The position numbers were made by a program, and so were the translations under genes. A DNA stretch of 64,000 bases from Methanothermobacter tenebrarum. GTDB taxonomy: Archaea > Methanobacteriota > Methanobacteria > Methanobacteriales > DSM-23052. The notes beneath the pieces are model-generated. The model was not told where the DNA came from. It saw only the letters and a program-made list of their open reading frames with translations, and ran no database searches. The DNA is taken from assembly GCF_023167465.1 (NCBI RefSeq), contig NZ_AP025698.1, positions 1,408,763 through 1,472,762 on the forward strand. The letters are read 5' to 3'. This document shows, piece by piece, positions 36,424 through 44,569 of the stretch. Within the stretch, counting starts at the first letter, position 1. Every line of letters begins with the position of its first letter.

Positions 36424-36939
36424 CTAGCATTTATTTCTTGTTTTCAGCTCTTTTAAACATTCTTTGCAAAATTTTGGACTCTTTTTGTCAGTGTCTATTA
36501 TACTATTGCTGAAATACATTACACAAGATGGATTACTGCAGTGTGCTAGTCCAATTGTATGGCCGAGTTCATGTATGGCCTCTTTTAGCACCCTTTCTAA
36601 GAATATCCTCCTATCTGGATGTTTCAGTCTATAAGTTGATATTATTGCAAATTTTCCAGGGGATTCCGCCTCCCCGAATACGAAATTTAAATGGGGCGCA
36701 TAGAGGTCGACATTTGTAACTCCTAGGATACGATTAAAATCCCCTCTCAACACATTCTTTAAAAAGAGTAATAATCTGGTGGAATGATATTGGTTTCTTA
36801 ACGGGTTATATGCATCCTCGGGAGTCGCTAGCTTCTGGTTAGAAACTATACACCTTGTATTGAAGATCGTGGAGATGAACTTTTTTAGGAATTCCAATAT
36901 TTCTTCCTCAACATTTCCAATGGGTTGTATAATTATCAT
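36424..36939 (-). CDS. amzA: Archaemetzincin zinc metalloprotease
   Basis: Archaeal/vertebrate peptidase family M54. The protein has 171 residues and a zinc-binding motif HELGHTIGLAHC (about residues 119-130), with the catalytic Glu after the first His and the third His before Cys. It is followed by the second, structural zinc site CVM...CKEC. There is no signal peptide, so it acts in the cytoplasm. It lies 14 bases downstream of nrdD on the same strand. The physiological substrate of the family is unknown. Confidence 0.93.
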   Translation of the reverse strand: MIIIQPIGNVEEEILEFLKKFISTIFNTRCIVSNQKLATPEDAYNPLRNQYHSTRLLLFLKNVLRGDFNRILGVTNVDLYAPHLNFVFGEAESPGKFAIISTYRLKHPDRRIFLERVLKEAIHELGHTIGLAHCSNPSCVMYFSNSIIDTDKKSPKFCKECLKELKTRNKC

Positions 36940-36953
36940 GGCCTTGTAGGAAA

Positions 36954-39266
36954 CTATAAGTTGTAGCGCTTTCTGTCGAGTAATTCTTGTCTTTTACCCG
37001 GGTTCCAGCCTCCACTGGATGATTTAGCCCTTCCAACCTGCTGGACGTATCCTGTTATACGATCGTACCATTCTACTTCTTCTTTTTCGCCGCAGTTGGC
37101 GCAGGTTTCTTGCAATCCTCTCATGAGGGTTTTGCATTTGAGGCAGAAACTTAGTGCGCTGCTGTAATCCCAGAATCCTATCTTTGTGTTTTTGCAGATG
37201 TTTTTTGTGAATCTTGTGAGTGCTTGTGTGTCTGGTTGGGCTTCCCCAAGCCATGCATGGAATATATGCCCTCCGGGTGTTATTGGATGATACTCCTCTT
37301 CTATTTTTATCTTTTCTATCATGTCTATTTCAGCGTCTACTGGCACGTGACTAGAGTTCGTGTAATAGTATGAGTTTTCCCTTCCTTGTACTATAGCCTC
37401 CTTATAGGATTTTTTGTCTAGCATCGCGAATCTGTGAGCTGTGCTCTCAGCGGGTGTTTGCAGTACGCTCCAGCGCAAGCCAGTTTCCTTTTTGAGTTCC
37501 TGGGCGCGTTCGTACAAGTATCTTATTACCTTGAGTCCGAATTTGTTGGCATCCGGGTTTGTGATGTCGTCTCCAGTGTGGTATTCTAGCATCTCGTTCA
37601 GACCAACGTATCCGAAACTTAGGGTTGCATTTTCTATCCTGTAATAGTTTTCGCCCTCGATTTCTTGTGTGAGGAATGGTAATAGATTATAGTCGTTTAG
37701 GCATTTGAGTGCTTGTTCTCTTCTTAATTCTAGTATGTTAATTGCAAGGTCAAGGTATTCGTCAATATACTCGAATATCTCATCGTCATCCTTTGCCTGG
37801 TATGCGATCCTTGGAAGATTTAACGTTACATATGCTAGGTTCCCTGTTCTAAGACAGTCTTGTTCCCAGTTCCCCGTCCAATTATCTGAGAGAAGTGTTC
37901 GGCAACCCATATAATTGGACATTTCACCCCTGTAATCTGCTAACATGTTAACGAAATATGCTGTCCCGTATTTGGCGGCTAATTCATGTGCAAGGTGCAG
38001 GTCATCATCGAATTCGCCCTTTAGGGTTTCTTTGCGGATGACATATATTGTATTTGGGAATAAATGGGGTTTGCCATCAGCGTCACCCTCCAGGAGCACT
38101 TCTGTAAATGCCCTTGTAACTTGCCTGGCCTCATCATAGAAGTCCCCATATACTCCCACGCGTTCGCCCCGGGGCCCGTAAGCCAGCACATCAGATAGGA
38201 AATCTGGTACTGCGAATTCCAAGTTTATGCTTGTGAATGGGACTTGGCTCCCCCTAGCAGCGTATGCCATGTTAAGGTTGAATATGAACATTTGCACAGC
38301 CTGTTTAATCTCATCATACGACCGCCCCGCGGCGAATGGTGCGACGAAAACATTCCAGAGGCTCATTGCCTGGCCGCCGGACATGTTTTGTTGGGCTGCT
38401 AGCATTATCTCCCCTGCATGGTTCATAAGGGTTTCAAGGTGCTTTGGGGGCCCCGCAACCGAAGTATGGTCTCCCGTCCCATCAACTTTTAATCCATATT
38501 TTATAAATAGGCGTAGATCATGTTGCAAGCAGTTCAAGGGGCGGGCTGCGAAGAATTCTAGGTCGTGTATGTGTATGTCTCCTGATATGTGGGCGTCTGC
38601 TAGGCGGGTGGGTAGTATGTGGAGGAGTGTGTATTGTTTGAGGGCTTCGTCGGCAACATATTTGTGGACGGTTTCGGGGTTGTGTATCATGTTGGCGTTG
38701 TCCCTTGAGCCTTCGGTTATGAGTTCTGTGATGTTGTATACTGGTATTCCGAGTCTTGTGTATTTTTTTCTTAGTTTTTCTAGCCTGTGTTCGATGAGTT
38801 TGGTGTTGACCATCTCCCTTATCATTGGGGCTGTGAGGTATTCTACGTCGAGTTTTTTAAGTTCTTTCCACACTTCTGTGGCTATTTTCTCTGCTAGTTG
38901 TGGTGATGCCCCTGCTTCTTTGATTAGGCTTTTTTCAATCTTTTTCTGGTTGAATGATTCTATTGTGTCACGTGATGTTCTAACCTTTAATTTTCTAGCG
39001 GCAAAGTATTTATCCGCTATTTCTTCATCAATATCCTTTAATGAAGTGTATACTAGCATTTTTATCTCTTTAGTTGTGATGCTGTCATAGGCTGATTTAG
39101 CAACCTTTGATGCTATCTTTTCAGCGGCCCAGAGGGGTGAACCCACCATTAGGAGTGATTTAACGAGTTTTTCGTGGCTGAATTTTTCTCTTATCCCATT
39201 GTTTTTTTCAACGCTAATATCCGCCTTTGAAGGAAGTTCAGCTAAAACGTGTGAATCCTTAATCAC
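36954..39266 (-). CDS. nrdD: Anaerobic (class III) ribonucleoside-triphosphate reductase
   Basis: Oxygen-sensitive glycyl radical enzyme producing dNTPs. About 770 residues: two N-terminal ATP-cone regions (EKFSHEKLVKSLLMVG and NQKKIEKSLIKEAG), the catalytic barrel, a C-terminal zinc site CLKCKTLM...CANCG, and the glycyl radical motif RITGY. The frame is open to 39365, but the GTG at 39266, four bases after GGTGA, is preferred: a TATA box at about 39323-39334 puts the likely transcript start downstream of 39365. The activase NrdG is not in the window. Confidence 0.95.
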   Translation of the reverse strand: MIKDSHVLAELPSKADISVEKNNGIREKFSHEKLVKSLLMVGSPLWAAEKIASKVAKSAYDSITTKEIKMLVYTSLKDIDEEIADKYFAARKLKVRTSRDTIESFNQKKIEKSLIKEAGASPQLAEKIATEVWKELKKLDVEYLTAPMIREMVNTKLIEHRLEKLRKKYTRLGIPVYNITELITEGSRDNANMIHNPETVHKYVADEALKQYTLLHILPTRLADAHISGDIHIHDLEFFAARPLNCLQHDLRLFIKYGLKVDGTGDHTSVAGPPKHLETLMNHAGEIMLAAQQNMSGGQAMSLWNVFVAPFAAGRSYDEIKQAVQMFIFNLNMAYAARGSQVPFTSINLEFAVPDFLSDVLAYGPRGERVGVYGDFYDEARQVTRAFTEVLLEGDADGKPHLFPNTIYVIRKETLKGEFDDDLHLAHELAAKYGTAYFVNMLADYRGEMSNYMGCRTLLSDNWTGNWEQDCLRTGNLAYVTLNLPRIAYQAKDDDEIFEYIDEYLDLAINILELRREQALKCLNDYNLLPFLTQEIEGENYYRIENATLSFGYVGLNEMLEYHTGDDITNPDANKFGLKVIRYLYERAQELKKETGLRWSVLQTPAESTAHRFAMLDKKSYKEAIVQGRENSYYYTNSSHVPVDAEIDMIEKIKIEEEYHPITPGGHIFHAWLGEAQPDTQALTRFTKNICKNTKIGFWDYSSALSFCLKCKTLMRGLQETCANCGEKEEVEWYDRITGYVQQVGRAKSSSGGWNPGKRQELLDRKRYNL

Positions 39267-39291
39267 AAAATCACCACATTTAACTTTCTCA

Positions 39292-39336
39292 GGGGAAAGT
39301 CCCCCATCCAAGAGGGGTGCACATAAATATATTTTT
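39292..39336 (-). promoter_or_regulatory. nrdD promoter and leader hairpin
   Basis: Minus strand AAAATATATTTATG (about 39321-39334) is a good TATA box. The expected 5' end falls near 39303, where GGGGGACTTTCCCC (39292-39305) can form a 4-bp G/C stem ahead of the GGTGA site. Confidence 0.45.
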
Positions 39337-39395
39337 TCTTCTATGGGGGGTAAAATTACTAACAAGTATTATATCAGAGCCCATATATTAACTTT

Positions 39396-39408
39396 GGGTT
39401 AATAACCC
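39396..39408. promoter_or_regulatory. Palindrome upstream of nrdD
   Basis: GGGTTA-A-TAACCC, perfect six-base arms around one base, lies about 65 bp upstream of the nrdD TATA box. It is a candidate operator; no regulator is assigned. Confidence 0.35.
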
Positions 39409-39467
39409 ACTTATAAAGGGGGTATTGGCAATTAATAAGCTTTTAAATGATCCTTTATGAATAAATC

Positions 39468-39481
39468 GGAAGGAAATTTCC
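39468..39481. promoter_or_regulatory. NrpR-type operator sequence GGAA-N6-TTCC
   Basis: GGAAGGAAATTTCC matches the GGAA-N6-TTCC consensus of NrpR, whose gene is in this window. It lies about 70 bp before a TATA-like TTTTATATGA (near 39552) and 140 bp upstream of the nrdD TATA box. Neither flanking gene is a known nitrogen gene, so function is uncertain. Confidence 0.35.
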
Positions 39482-39503
39482 GAATCAATCCTCGTCAAAC
39501 ATC

Positions 39504-39522
39504 ATGTTCCCCAAAGGAACAT
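39504..39522. repeat. Inverted repeat ATGTTCC/GGAACAT
   Basis: Seven-base perfect arms separated by CCAAA. It could be a hairpin or an operator; it lies just upstream of the TnpB relic and may mark the relic's left side. Confidence 0.4.
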
Positions 39523-39579
39523 AAACCCCCTAATGTTTTAGTACCAAAAAATTTTATATGATAGGATAACCCCATTATC

Positions 39580-39857
39580 ATGTACAAGTTACAGGCAATA
39601 ACCCTAAAGGAAAACTCCTATCCCCCAAACAAAGGCAAAAAAGAGAAAATGGCCCAAATGCTGGAAATTTACCACGAAGCCCGCAACCGGTTCCCAGAAC
39701 AGGCCGAAGCCTTGAACACCACCAGGACAAAATTACACTTCAAAGCTGGTGGTTTAAATGCACAAGCTGCGACTACCAATCTGACACCGACGAAATCGGA
39801 GCACTAAACATCGCCACGAGAGCGCTCGACACTCTCAAAACACGACACCTGAAATAA
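39580..39857 (+). pseudogene. Degenerate TnpB (IS605/IS1341-type) gene
   Basis: The first frame reads MYKLQAITLKENSYPPNKGK, a TnpB-like N-terminus, and runs to about 39745. From about 39741 a different frame reads WWFKCTSCDYQSDTDE followed by IGALNIATRALDTLKTRHLK and a stop at 39855. That is the second half of the TnpB zinc finger and its C-terminal helix with the final catalytic-type Asp. The RuvC core in between is deleted and the frames do not match, so no functional nuclease remains. Confidence 0.8.
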
Positions 39858-39928
39858 AAGGGAATTTGACACCCCATTAAAGGCCAAACCGACGAAAACA
39901 TGGGAACCGCCCAAGTGCTGGCTAACCT

Positions 39929-39984
39929 GTGGCTTAAAGCCACCATCCCACGATGGGATGCCCCCCCATAGACCATGGGGGCAT
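39929..39984 (+). mobile_element. Three consecutive hairpins at the 3' side of the TnpB relic
   Basis: Perfect stems lie back to back: GTGGCTT-A-AAGCCAC (39929-39943), CATCCC-ACGAT-GGGATG (39944-39960) and ATGCCCCC/GGGGGCAT (39958-39965 with 39977-39984). The second and third share bases and exclude each other in part. The position 70 bases after tnpB fits the right end and omega-RNA scaffold of such elements. A leader structure for hacA, whose start is 80 bases further, is the alternative. Confidence 0.5.
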
Positions 39985-40064
39985 GTCATGTCAAGACCGA
40001 AAAGAGCGCCTTATTCTATGATCGCTCCACCAACCCCGAAACATTCAATCAGGGAGGATTAAAC

Positions 40065-41321
40065 ATGTCCATGACTATTTCTGAGAAAATACTCGCAAAA
40101 GCCGCGGGTAAAAAAGAAGTACAAGCCGGTGAGATAATAATGGCCAATATAGACGTGGCCATGATGCACGATCTAACAGGCCCCCTTGCCATTGAAGCGT
40201 TTAAAAAAATAGGATCGGAAAGAGTATGGGATCCCTCCAGGATTGTTGTATTATTCGACCATCAAGTACCTGCAGATTCCATAGAAGCCGCTGAAAACCA
40301 CATAATCATGAGAAAATTCGTGAAAGAACAAGGAATAGAGGATTTCTATGATGTTAGAGAAGGCATATGCCACCAGATACTGCCAGAGAAGGGCCATGTC
40401 GTCCCAGGTGATGTTATAGTTGGAACAGATTCACACACTTGCACCCACGGGGCACTAGGAGCATTCGCCACGGGTATAGGATCAACAGACATGGCAATGG
40501 TCCTGGCCACTGGAAAATTATGGTTCAAAGTCCCGGAAACTATCCGCTTCAAGATAGAAGGCCAACCAAAAGATCATGTATACGCAAAGGATATCATATT
40601 ATATATCATAGGAAAGATGGGAATAGACGGAGCCACATACAAAGCCTGCGAATTCACAGGGACTACAGTAAAAAACATGAACATTTCAGAAAGGCTCGTG
40701 CTCTGCAACATGGCAATCGAAATGGGTGGCAAAACAGGCATAATAGAAGCAGATGAAAAAACCATAAAATACGTGAAAAAAAGATCCAAAAAGCCATACA
40801 ATATCATGAAAACAGACCCAGACGCGCCCTCACTCGAAACCATACAAATAAACGTCGAAGGCCTTGAACCACAAATAGCATGTCCACATAACGTAGATAA
40901 TGTGAAACCGATAAGTGAAGTGGAAGGAACAGAAATAGACCAGATATTCATAGGATCGTGCACAAACGGGCGCATAGAAGACCTAAGAGACGCTGCAAAG
41001 ATACTAAAAGGCAAAGAAATATCAAAAAAAGTCAGAATGCTAGTAATACCCGCCTCAAGGGAAGTTTACGCAAAAGCATTAAACGAAGGCCTAATAAAGA
41101 TCTTCATAGACGCGGGCGCACTAGTATGCAACCCATGTTGCGGTCCATGCCTCGGAGGCCACATAGGACTCCTCGGACCTGGAGAAGTCAGCCTCTCAAC
41201 TTCTAACCGGAACTTCAAAGGCAGACAAGGAAGCCCAGAATCAGAAGTATACCTCTCATCCGCGGCAGTAGCCGCGGCCTCCGCAATAAAAGGAAAAATA
41301 ACACACCCCAAAAACATCTAA
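40065..41321 (+). CDS. hacA: Homoaconitase large subunit (3-isopropylmalate dehydratase family)
   Basis: Aconitase-family [4Fe-4S] hydro-lyase of 418 residues. Cluster ligands appear as GSCTNGRIEDL and NPCCGPCLGG; GTDSHTCTHGALGAFATGIGSTD is the substrate-site motif. Methanogens have LeuCD for leucine and HacAB (AksDE) for the chain elongations that make 7-mercaptoheptanoate of coenzyme B. The downstream small subunit looks like HacB, so hacA is preferred; leuC is the alternative. The ATG at 40065 has GGGAGG upstream; the open frame to 39975 is extension. Confidence 0.85.
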   Translation: MSMTISEKILAKAAGKKEVQAGEIIMANIDVAMMHDLTGPLAIEAFKKIGSERVWDPSRIVVLFDHQVPADSIEAAENHIIMRKFVKEQGIEDFYDVREGICHQILPEKGHVVPGDVIVGTDSHTCTHGALGAFATGIGSTDMAMVLATGKLWFKVPETIRFKIEGQPKDHVYAKDIILYIIGKMGIDGATYKACEFTGTTVKNMNISERLVLCNMAIEMGGKTGIIEADEKTIKYVKKRSKKPYNIMKTDPDAPSLETIQINVEGLEPQIACPHNVDNVKPISEVEGTEIDQIFIGSCTNGRIEDLRDAAKILKGKEISKKVRMLVIPASREVYAKALNEGLIKIFIDAGALVCNPCCGPCLGGHIGLLGPGEVSLSTSNRNFKGRQGSPESEVYLSSAAVAAASAIKGKITHPKNI

Positions 41322-41335
41322 AGGTGTGAAAGCCC

Positions 41336-41833
41336 ATGAAAGGAAGAGTTTGGAAATTCCAGGATGATATCGACACCGACCAGATAATACCAGGCAGATA
41401 CCTAGTTATAAGAGACCCAAAAAAACTTGCAAAACATCTAATGGAAGGCATAGACCCCCAATTCCCAGATAAAGTTAAAAGGGGCGATTTCATAGTAGCG
41501 GGTAAAAATTTTGGATGCGGTTCATCACGAGAACACGCACCCCTAGCCCTGAAAGGTGCTGGGATATCCGCAGTAATCGCAGAATCCTTCGCAAGAATAT
41601 TCTACCGCAACGCAATAAACCTTGGAATACCCCTACTAGAAGCCCCTGGAATATCAAAACACCTAAAAACAGGAGACGAAATAGAAATAGATCTAGAAAA
41701 GGGTATAATAAAAAAAGACAAAAAAGAATTCAAGTTCAAAAAATTACCAGAATTCATGGTAGAAATACTGGAAAAAGGTGGTTTAATCCCCTATCTCAAA
41801 AATAAAATTGGTGAAGTCGCATGTACAAGATAG
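41336..41833 (+). CDS. hacB: Homoaconitase small subunit
   Basis: Swivelling-domain subunit of 165 residues: GRVWKFQDDIDTDQIIPGRY near the start, then NFGCGSSREHAPLALKGAG and ESFARIFYRNAINLG. The specificity loop reads YLVIRDP; LeuD proteins typically have YLRT there, while the Methanocaldococcus homoaconitase small subunit has YLV. This supports homocitrate-type substrates and coenzyme B synthesis. The gene lies 14 bases after hacA and its 3' end overlaps the next gene by 13 bases. Confidence 0.85.
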   Translation: MKGRVWKFQDDIDTDQIIPGRYLVIRDPKKLAKHLMEGIDPQFPDKVKRGDFIVAGKNFGCGSSREHAPLALKGAGISAVIAESFARIFYRNAINLGIPLLEAPGISKHLKTGDEIEIDLEKGIIKKDKKEFKFKKLPEFMVEILEKGGLIPYLKNKIGEVACTR

Positions 41834-42816
41834 CGGTCATCCCAGGAGACGGAGTCGGGAAAGAAGTAATGGACGCCGCACTACACATACTCAGCGGCCT
41901 CGATTTAGATTTTGAATACGAGTTTGCAGAAGCGGGAGATGAATGCGCAGAGAAAACCGGCGACCCACTCCCAGATGAAACCCTAGAGGTCATAAGAAAT
42001 TCAGACGCATGCTTATTCGGCGCCGCCGGAGAAACCGCAGCCGACGTCATAGTTAAACTCAGGCGTGAGTTGGATTTGTTTGTTAATTTGAGGCCTGTTA
42101 GGTCTTTGCCTGGTGTTGGGGGTTTGTTTTCTGGTTTGGATTTTGTTATTGTCCGGGAGAATACTGAGGATTTGTATGTTGGTCTTGAGGAGTATACGGG
42201 TGATGGTGCTGTTGCAAAAAGGGTTATAACTCGAAGGGCTTGTAAGCGTATTTGTAAGTTTGCCTTTGATTATGCTGTTGATGAAGGTTTTGAAAGGGTT
42301 GCGGCTGTGCATAAAGCCAATGTTCTTAAAAAAACTGATGGAATATTCAGGGAGGAATTCTATAAAGTTGCAAGAAACTATCCAGGGATAAAAGCCGAAG
42401 ATTTTTATGTTGATGCAATGGCAATGTACCTCATCAAAAAACCAAGAGAATTTGAAGTTATAGTCACAACAAACATGTTCGGAGACATACTATCAGACGA
42501 AGCAGCAGCCCTGGTCGGAGGACTAGGAGTAGCACCATCAGCCAACATCGGAAAAAAACACGGAATATTCGAACCAGTACACGGATCAGCCCCAAAAATA
42601 GCCGGAAAAAACATAGCAAACCCAACAGCAATGATACTATCCACCACACTAATGCTAAAACACCTAAAAAAGAAAAAAGAAGCCACACTCATAGAAAAAG
42701 CCCTCAAAAAAACCCTAAAAAAAGGAATAAAAACACCAGACATCGGAGGAAAACACACAACAACACAAGTAGCACAGGCAATAAGAGATGAACTAATAGA
42801 AGAATACCTCTCATAG
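41821..42816 (+). CDS. aksF: Isopropylmalate/homoisocitrate dehydrogenase family, probably homoisocitrate dehydrogenase AksF
   Basis: NAD-dependent beta-decarboxylating dehydrogenase of 331 residues: PGDGVGKEV at the N-terminus, RPVRSLPG and VRENTEDLYVG for substrate, TNMFGDILSDEAAALVGGLG for the metal aspartates, and EPVHGSAPKIAGKNIANP for nucleotide. Neighbouring HacAB makes AksF (coenzyme B pathway) more likely than LeuB, though the sequence alone does not settle it. The middle of the gene, about 42061-42320, has G/T-rich codons quite unlike the A/C-rich flanks, suggesting a recombined segment while the frame stays intact. Confidence 0.82.
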   Translation: MYKIAVIPGDGVGKEVMDAALHILSGLDLDFEYEFAEAGDECAEKTGDPLPDETLEVIRNSDACLFGAAGETAADVIVKLRRELDLFVNLRPVRSLPGVGGLFSGLDFVIVRENTEDLYVGLEEYTGDGAVAKRVITRRACKRICKFAFDYAVDEGFERVAAVHKANVLKKTDGIFREEFYKVARNYPGIKAEDFYVDAMAMYLIKKPREFEVIVTTNMFGDILSDEAAALVGGLGVAPSANIGKKHGIFEPVHGSAPKIAGKNIANPTAMILSTTLMLKHLKKKKEATLIEKALKKTLKKGIKTPDIGGKHTTTQVAQAIRDELIEEYLS

Positions 42817-42837
42817 CCACATTTGAGGTGATAGGGG

Positions 42838-44040
42838 ATGAACCCCCAAGAACTTAGAAATGATATCCCCCTCCTAGAAGATTACGTTTACCTTGATGCT
42901 GCAAGCACAACACCAACCCCCAGATTAGTGGTAAAGGCCATGGACAAATACTATTACAAGTATAACGCCAATACCGGGAGAGGTGCATATTCACTTGCAG
43001 TTAAAGCAACTGAAAAATTAGAAGAGGCAAGAAAAAAGATAGCAGATTTCGTGAACGCCCAAGTAGAAGAGATAATATTCACAAAGAATACAACAGAGTC
43101 AATAAATCTTGTCGCAACAGGCCTTAGATTCGAGAAGGGAGATTCCATCATAGTCCCAAACATTGAACATCATTCAAATTACCTGCCATGGCTAAAACTA
43201 CAAGAAAAAGGAGTGAAAGTAAAGATAATCAAAGCAGACGAAAATGGCATTATAGATCCTGGGAGTGTAGAAGATGCCATCGACGAAAATACCAAACTTA
43301 TAACAATAACACACGTATCCAACGCCATAGGATCAGTACAGGATATAAAAAAGATCGGCAGGATCTCGGAAGAGAATAATATCCTATTCATGGTAGATGC
43401 CGCGCAATCATTCGGACATATGAAAGTCGATGTTAAAAAATTCAAAGCAAACTTCATAGCATTCCCAGGACATAAAGGGGCCCTAGGCCCCGTTGGCACA
43501 GGATTCCTCTACTGTAACCTTCAAAGTGCCGATGAACTTGAACCGCCAAACCTTGGAGGAGGGACCGTGACTGACGTCCTAGAAGATCAATTTAAACTAG
43601 AAGAACCACCAAGGAGATTTGAAGCTGGAACATTGAATATAGCAGGTTTCATAGGCCTTGGAAAGGCCATAGACTACCTCCAGAGGATAGGCGTCGATAA
43701 AATAGAAAAACATGGGAAAAATCTTACAAGAAAATTATATGAATCCCTCACAGAGATCGACACAGTCGAATGTTATGGAGACCCCAAAAATATTTATGGA
43801 ATAGTATCATTCAACATAGATAATATAAACCCTGACGATGTTGCAAAAATGCTAGATGAAATGGCTTGGATATGCGTTAGAAGCGGCCACCATTGCGCCA
43901 TACCAGCTATGAGACACCTAGGAGTCCACGAAAAGGGAGGTACCGTGAGAGCCTCCATCCACTACTATAATATCCCAGAAGATATTGAAATACTAACAGA
44001 AACCATAAATAAGATAACAAAAACTGAGGGTCCAAAATGA
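42838..44040 (+). CDS. csd: Cysteine desulfurase, SufS/Csd type
   Basis: Class V aminotransferase-fold PLP enzyme of 400 residues. The PLP lysine lies in FPGHKGALGP, His in NIEHHSNYLPW, and the catalytic cysteine in CVRSGHHCAIPAM, matching SufS-type desulfurases that release sulfur from cysteine. It would supply sulfur for Fe-S or other cofactors. SufBC is not in the window. GAGGTGA lies five bases before the ATG. The stop overlaps the start of a tiny membrane-peptide gene (ATGA). Confidence 0.92.
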   Translation: MNPQELRNDIPLLEDYVYLDAASTTPTPRLVVKAMDKYYYKYNANTGRGAYSLAVKATEKLEEARKKIADFVNAQVEEIIFTKNTTESINLVATGLRFEKGDSIIVPNIEHHSNYLPWLKLQEKGVKVKIIKADENGIIDPGSVEDAIDENTKLITITHVSNAIGSVQDIKKIGRISEENNILFMVDAAQSFGHMKVDVKKFKANFIAFPGHKGALGPVGTGFLYCNLQSADELEPPNLGGGTVTDVLEDQFKLEEPPRRFEAGTLNIAGFIGLGKAIDYLQRIGVDKIEKHGKNLTRKLYESLTEIDTVECYGDPKNIYGIVSFNIDNINPDDVAKMLDEMAWICVRSGHHCAIPAMRHLGVHEKGGTVRASIHYYNIPEDIEILTETINKITKTEGPK

Positions 44041-44114
44041 CAAAAGTACAGGTAATAGCCATAATAATAATCATCATAATGATTATAAGCACAATCGCCT
44101 ATGCACTATTATAA
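44037..44114 (+). CDS. 25-residue hydrophobic membrane peptide
   Basis: A short frame starts in the ATGA overlap with the cysteine desulfurase stop and encodes 25 residues: MTKVQV followed by a run of Ile, Ala and Met and a final YALL. It would form one membrane helix. The overlap suggests translational coupling, and ribH begins 24 bases later. Short length and low complexity mean it could be a fortuitous frame. Confidence 0.45.
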   Translation: MTKVQVIAIIIIIIMIISTIAYALL

Positions 44115-44138
44115 ACCTTTCAGCGGAGGAAGATAATA

Positions 44139-44555
44139 ATGGAAAAAGTAAGGATAGGGGCTGTAGTAGCTGAATTTAACTATGACATAACCCAAATGAT
44201 GTTAAAGTTGGCCGAAGAGCATGCAAAATTTCTCGGTTCCGAGATAACTAAGGTCGTGCCAGTCCCAGGCGTCTTTGACATGCCCCTTGCAATCAAGAAA
44301 CTTTTAGAGGATGAGAACATAGATGCCGTCATAACACTTGGAGCCGTTATTGAAGGGGCTACAGATCACGATCAGATAGTGGCACAACATGCATCCCGTA
44401 AAATAGCCGACCTTGCACTAGAATATGATAAACCAGTAGCCCTCGGAATCTCAGGGCCTAGTATGACCCGCCTGGAAGCCCACCAAAGAGTAGACTATGC
44501 CAAAAGGGCTGTTGAAGCTGCTGTTAAAATGTATAGGAGACTTAAAAAACTCTAG
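44139..44555 (+). CDS. ribH: 6,7-dimethyl-8-ribityllumazine synthase
   Basis: Penultimate step of riboflavin synthesis, joining the pyrimidine and the four-carbon unit. At 138 residues it is the short archaeal form. VVAEFNYDIT near the N-terminus, VPVPGVFDMPLAIKKLL, ITLGAVIEGATDHDQIVAQ with the catalytic His, and GISGPSMTRLEA are typical. GCGGAGG precedes the ATG. Riboflavin also feeds synthesis of the deazaflavin F420. Confidence 0.94.
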   Translation: MEKVRIGAVVAEFNYDITQMMLKLAEEHAKFLGSEITKVVPVPGVFDMPLAIKKLLEDENIDAVITLGAVIEGATDHDQIVAQHASRKIADLALEYDKPVALGISGPSMTRLEAHQRVDYAKRAVEAAVKMYRRLKKL

Positions 44556-44569
44556 ACCCCGGGATTGAA

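Noticed and set aside
39267..39365. N-terminal 33 residues of NrdD in the longest frame
   Set aside because: Contains the TATA box and probable transcript start; GGTGA before GTG 39266 gives a better start.
39580..39807. Intact 75-residue protein
   Set aside because: Its end is an out-of-frame reading of the TnpB zinc finger; it is a relic, not a gene.
39975..40064. N-terminal extension of HacA
   Set aside because: The upstream part covers the hairpin region of the relic; a good GGGAGG site fixes the start at 40065.
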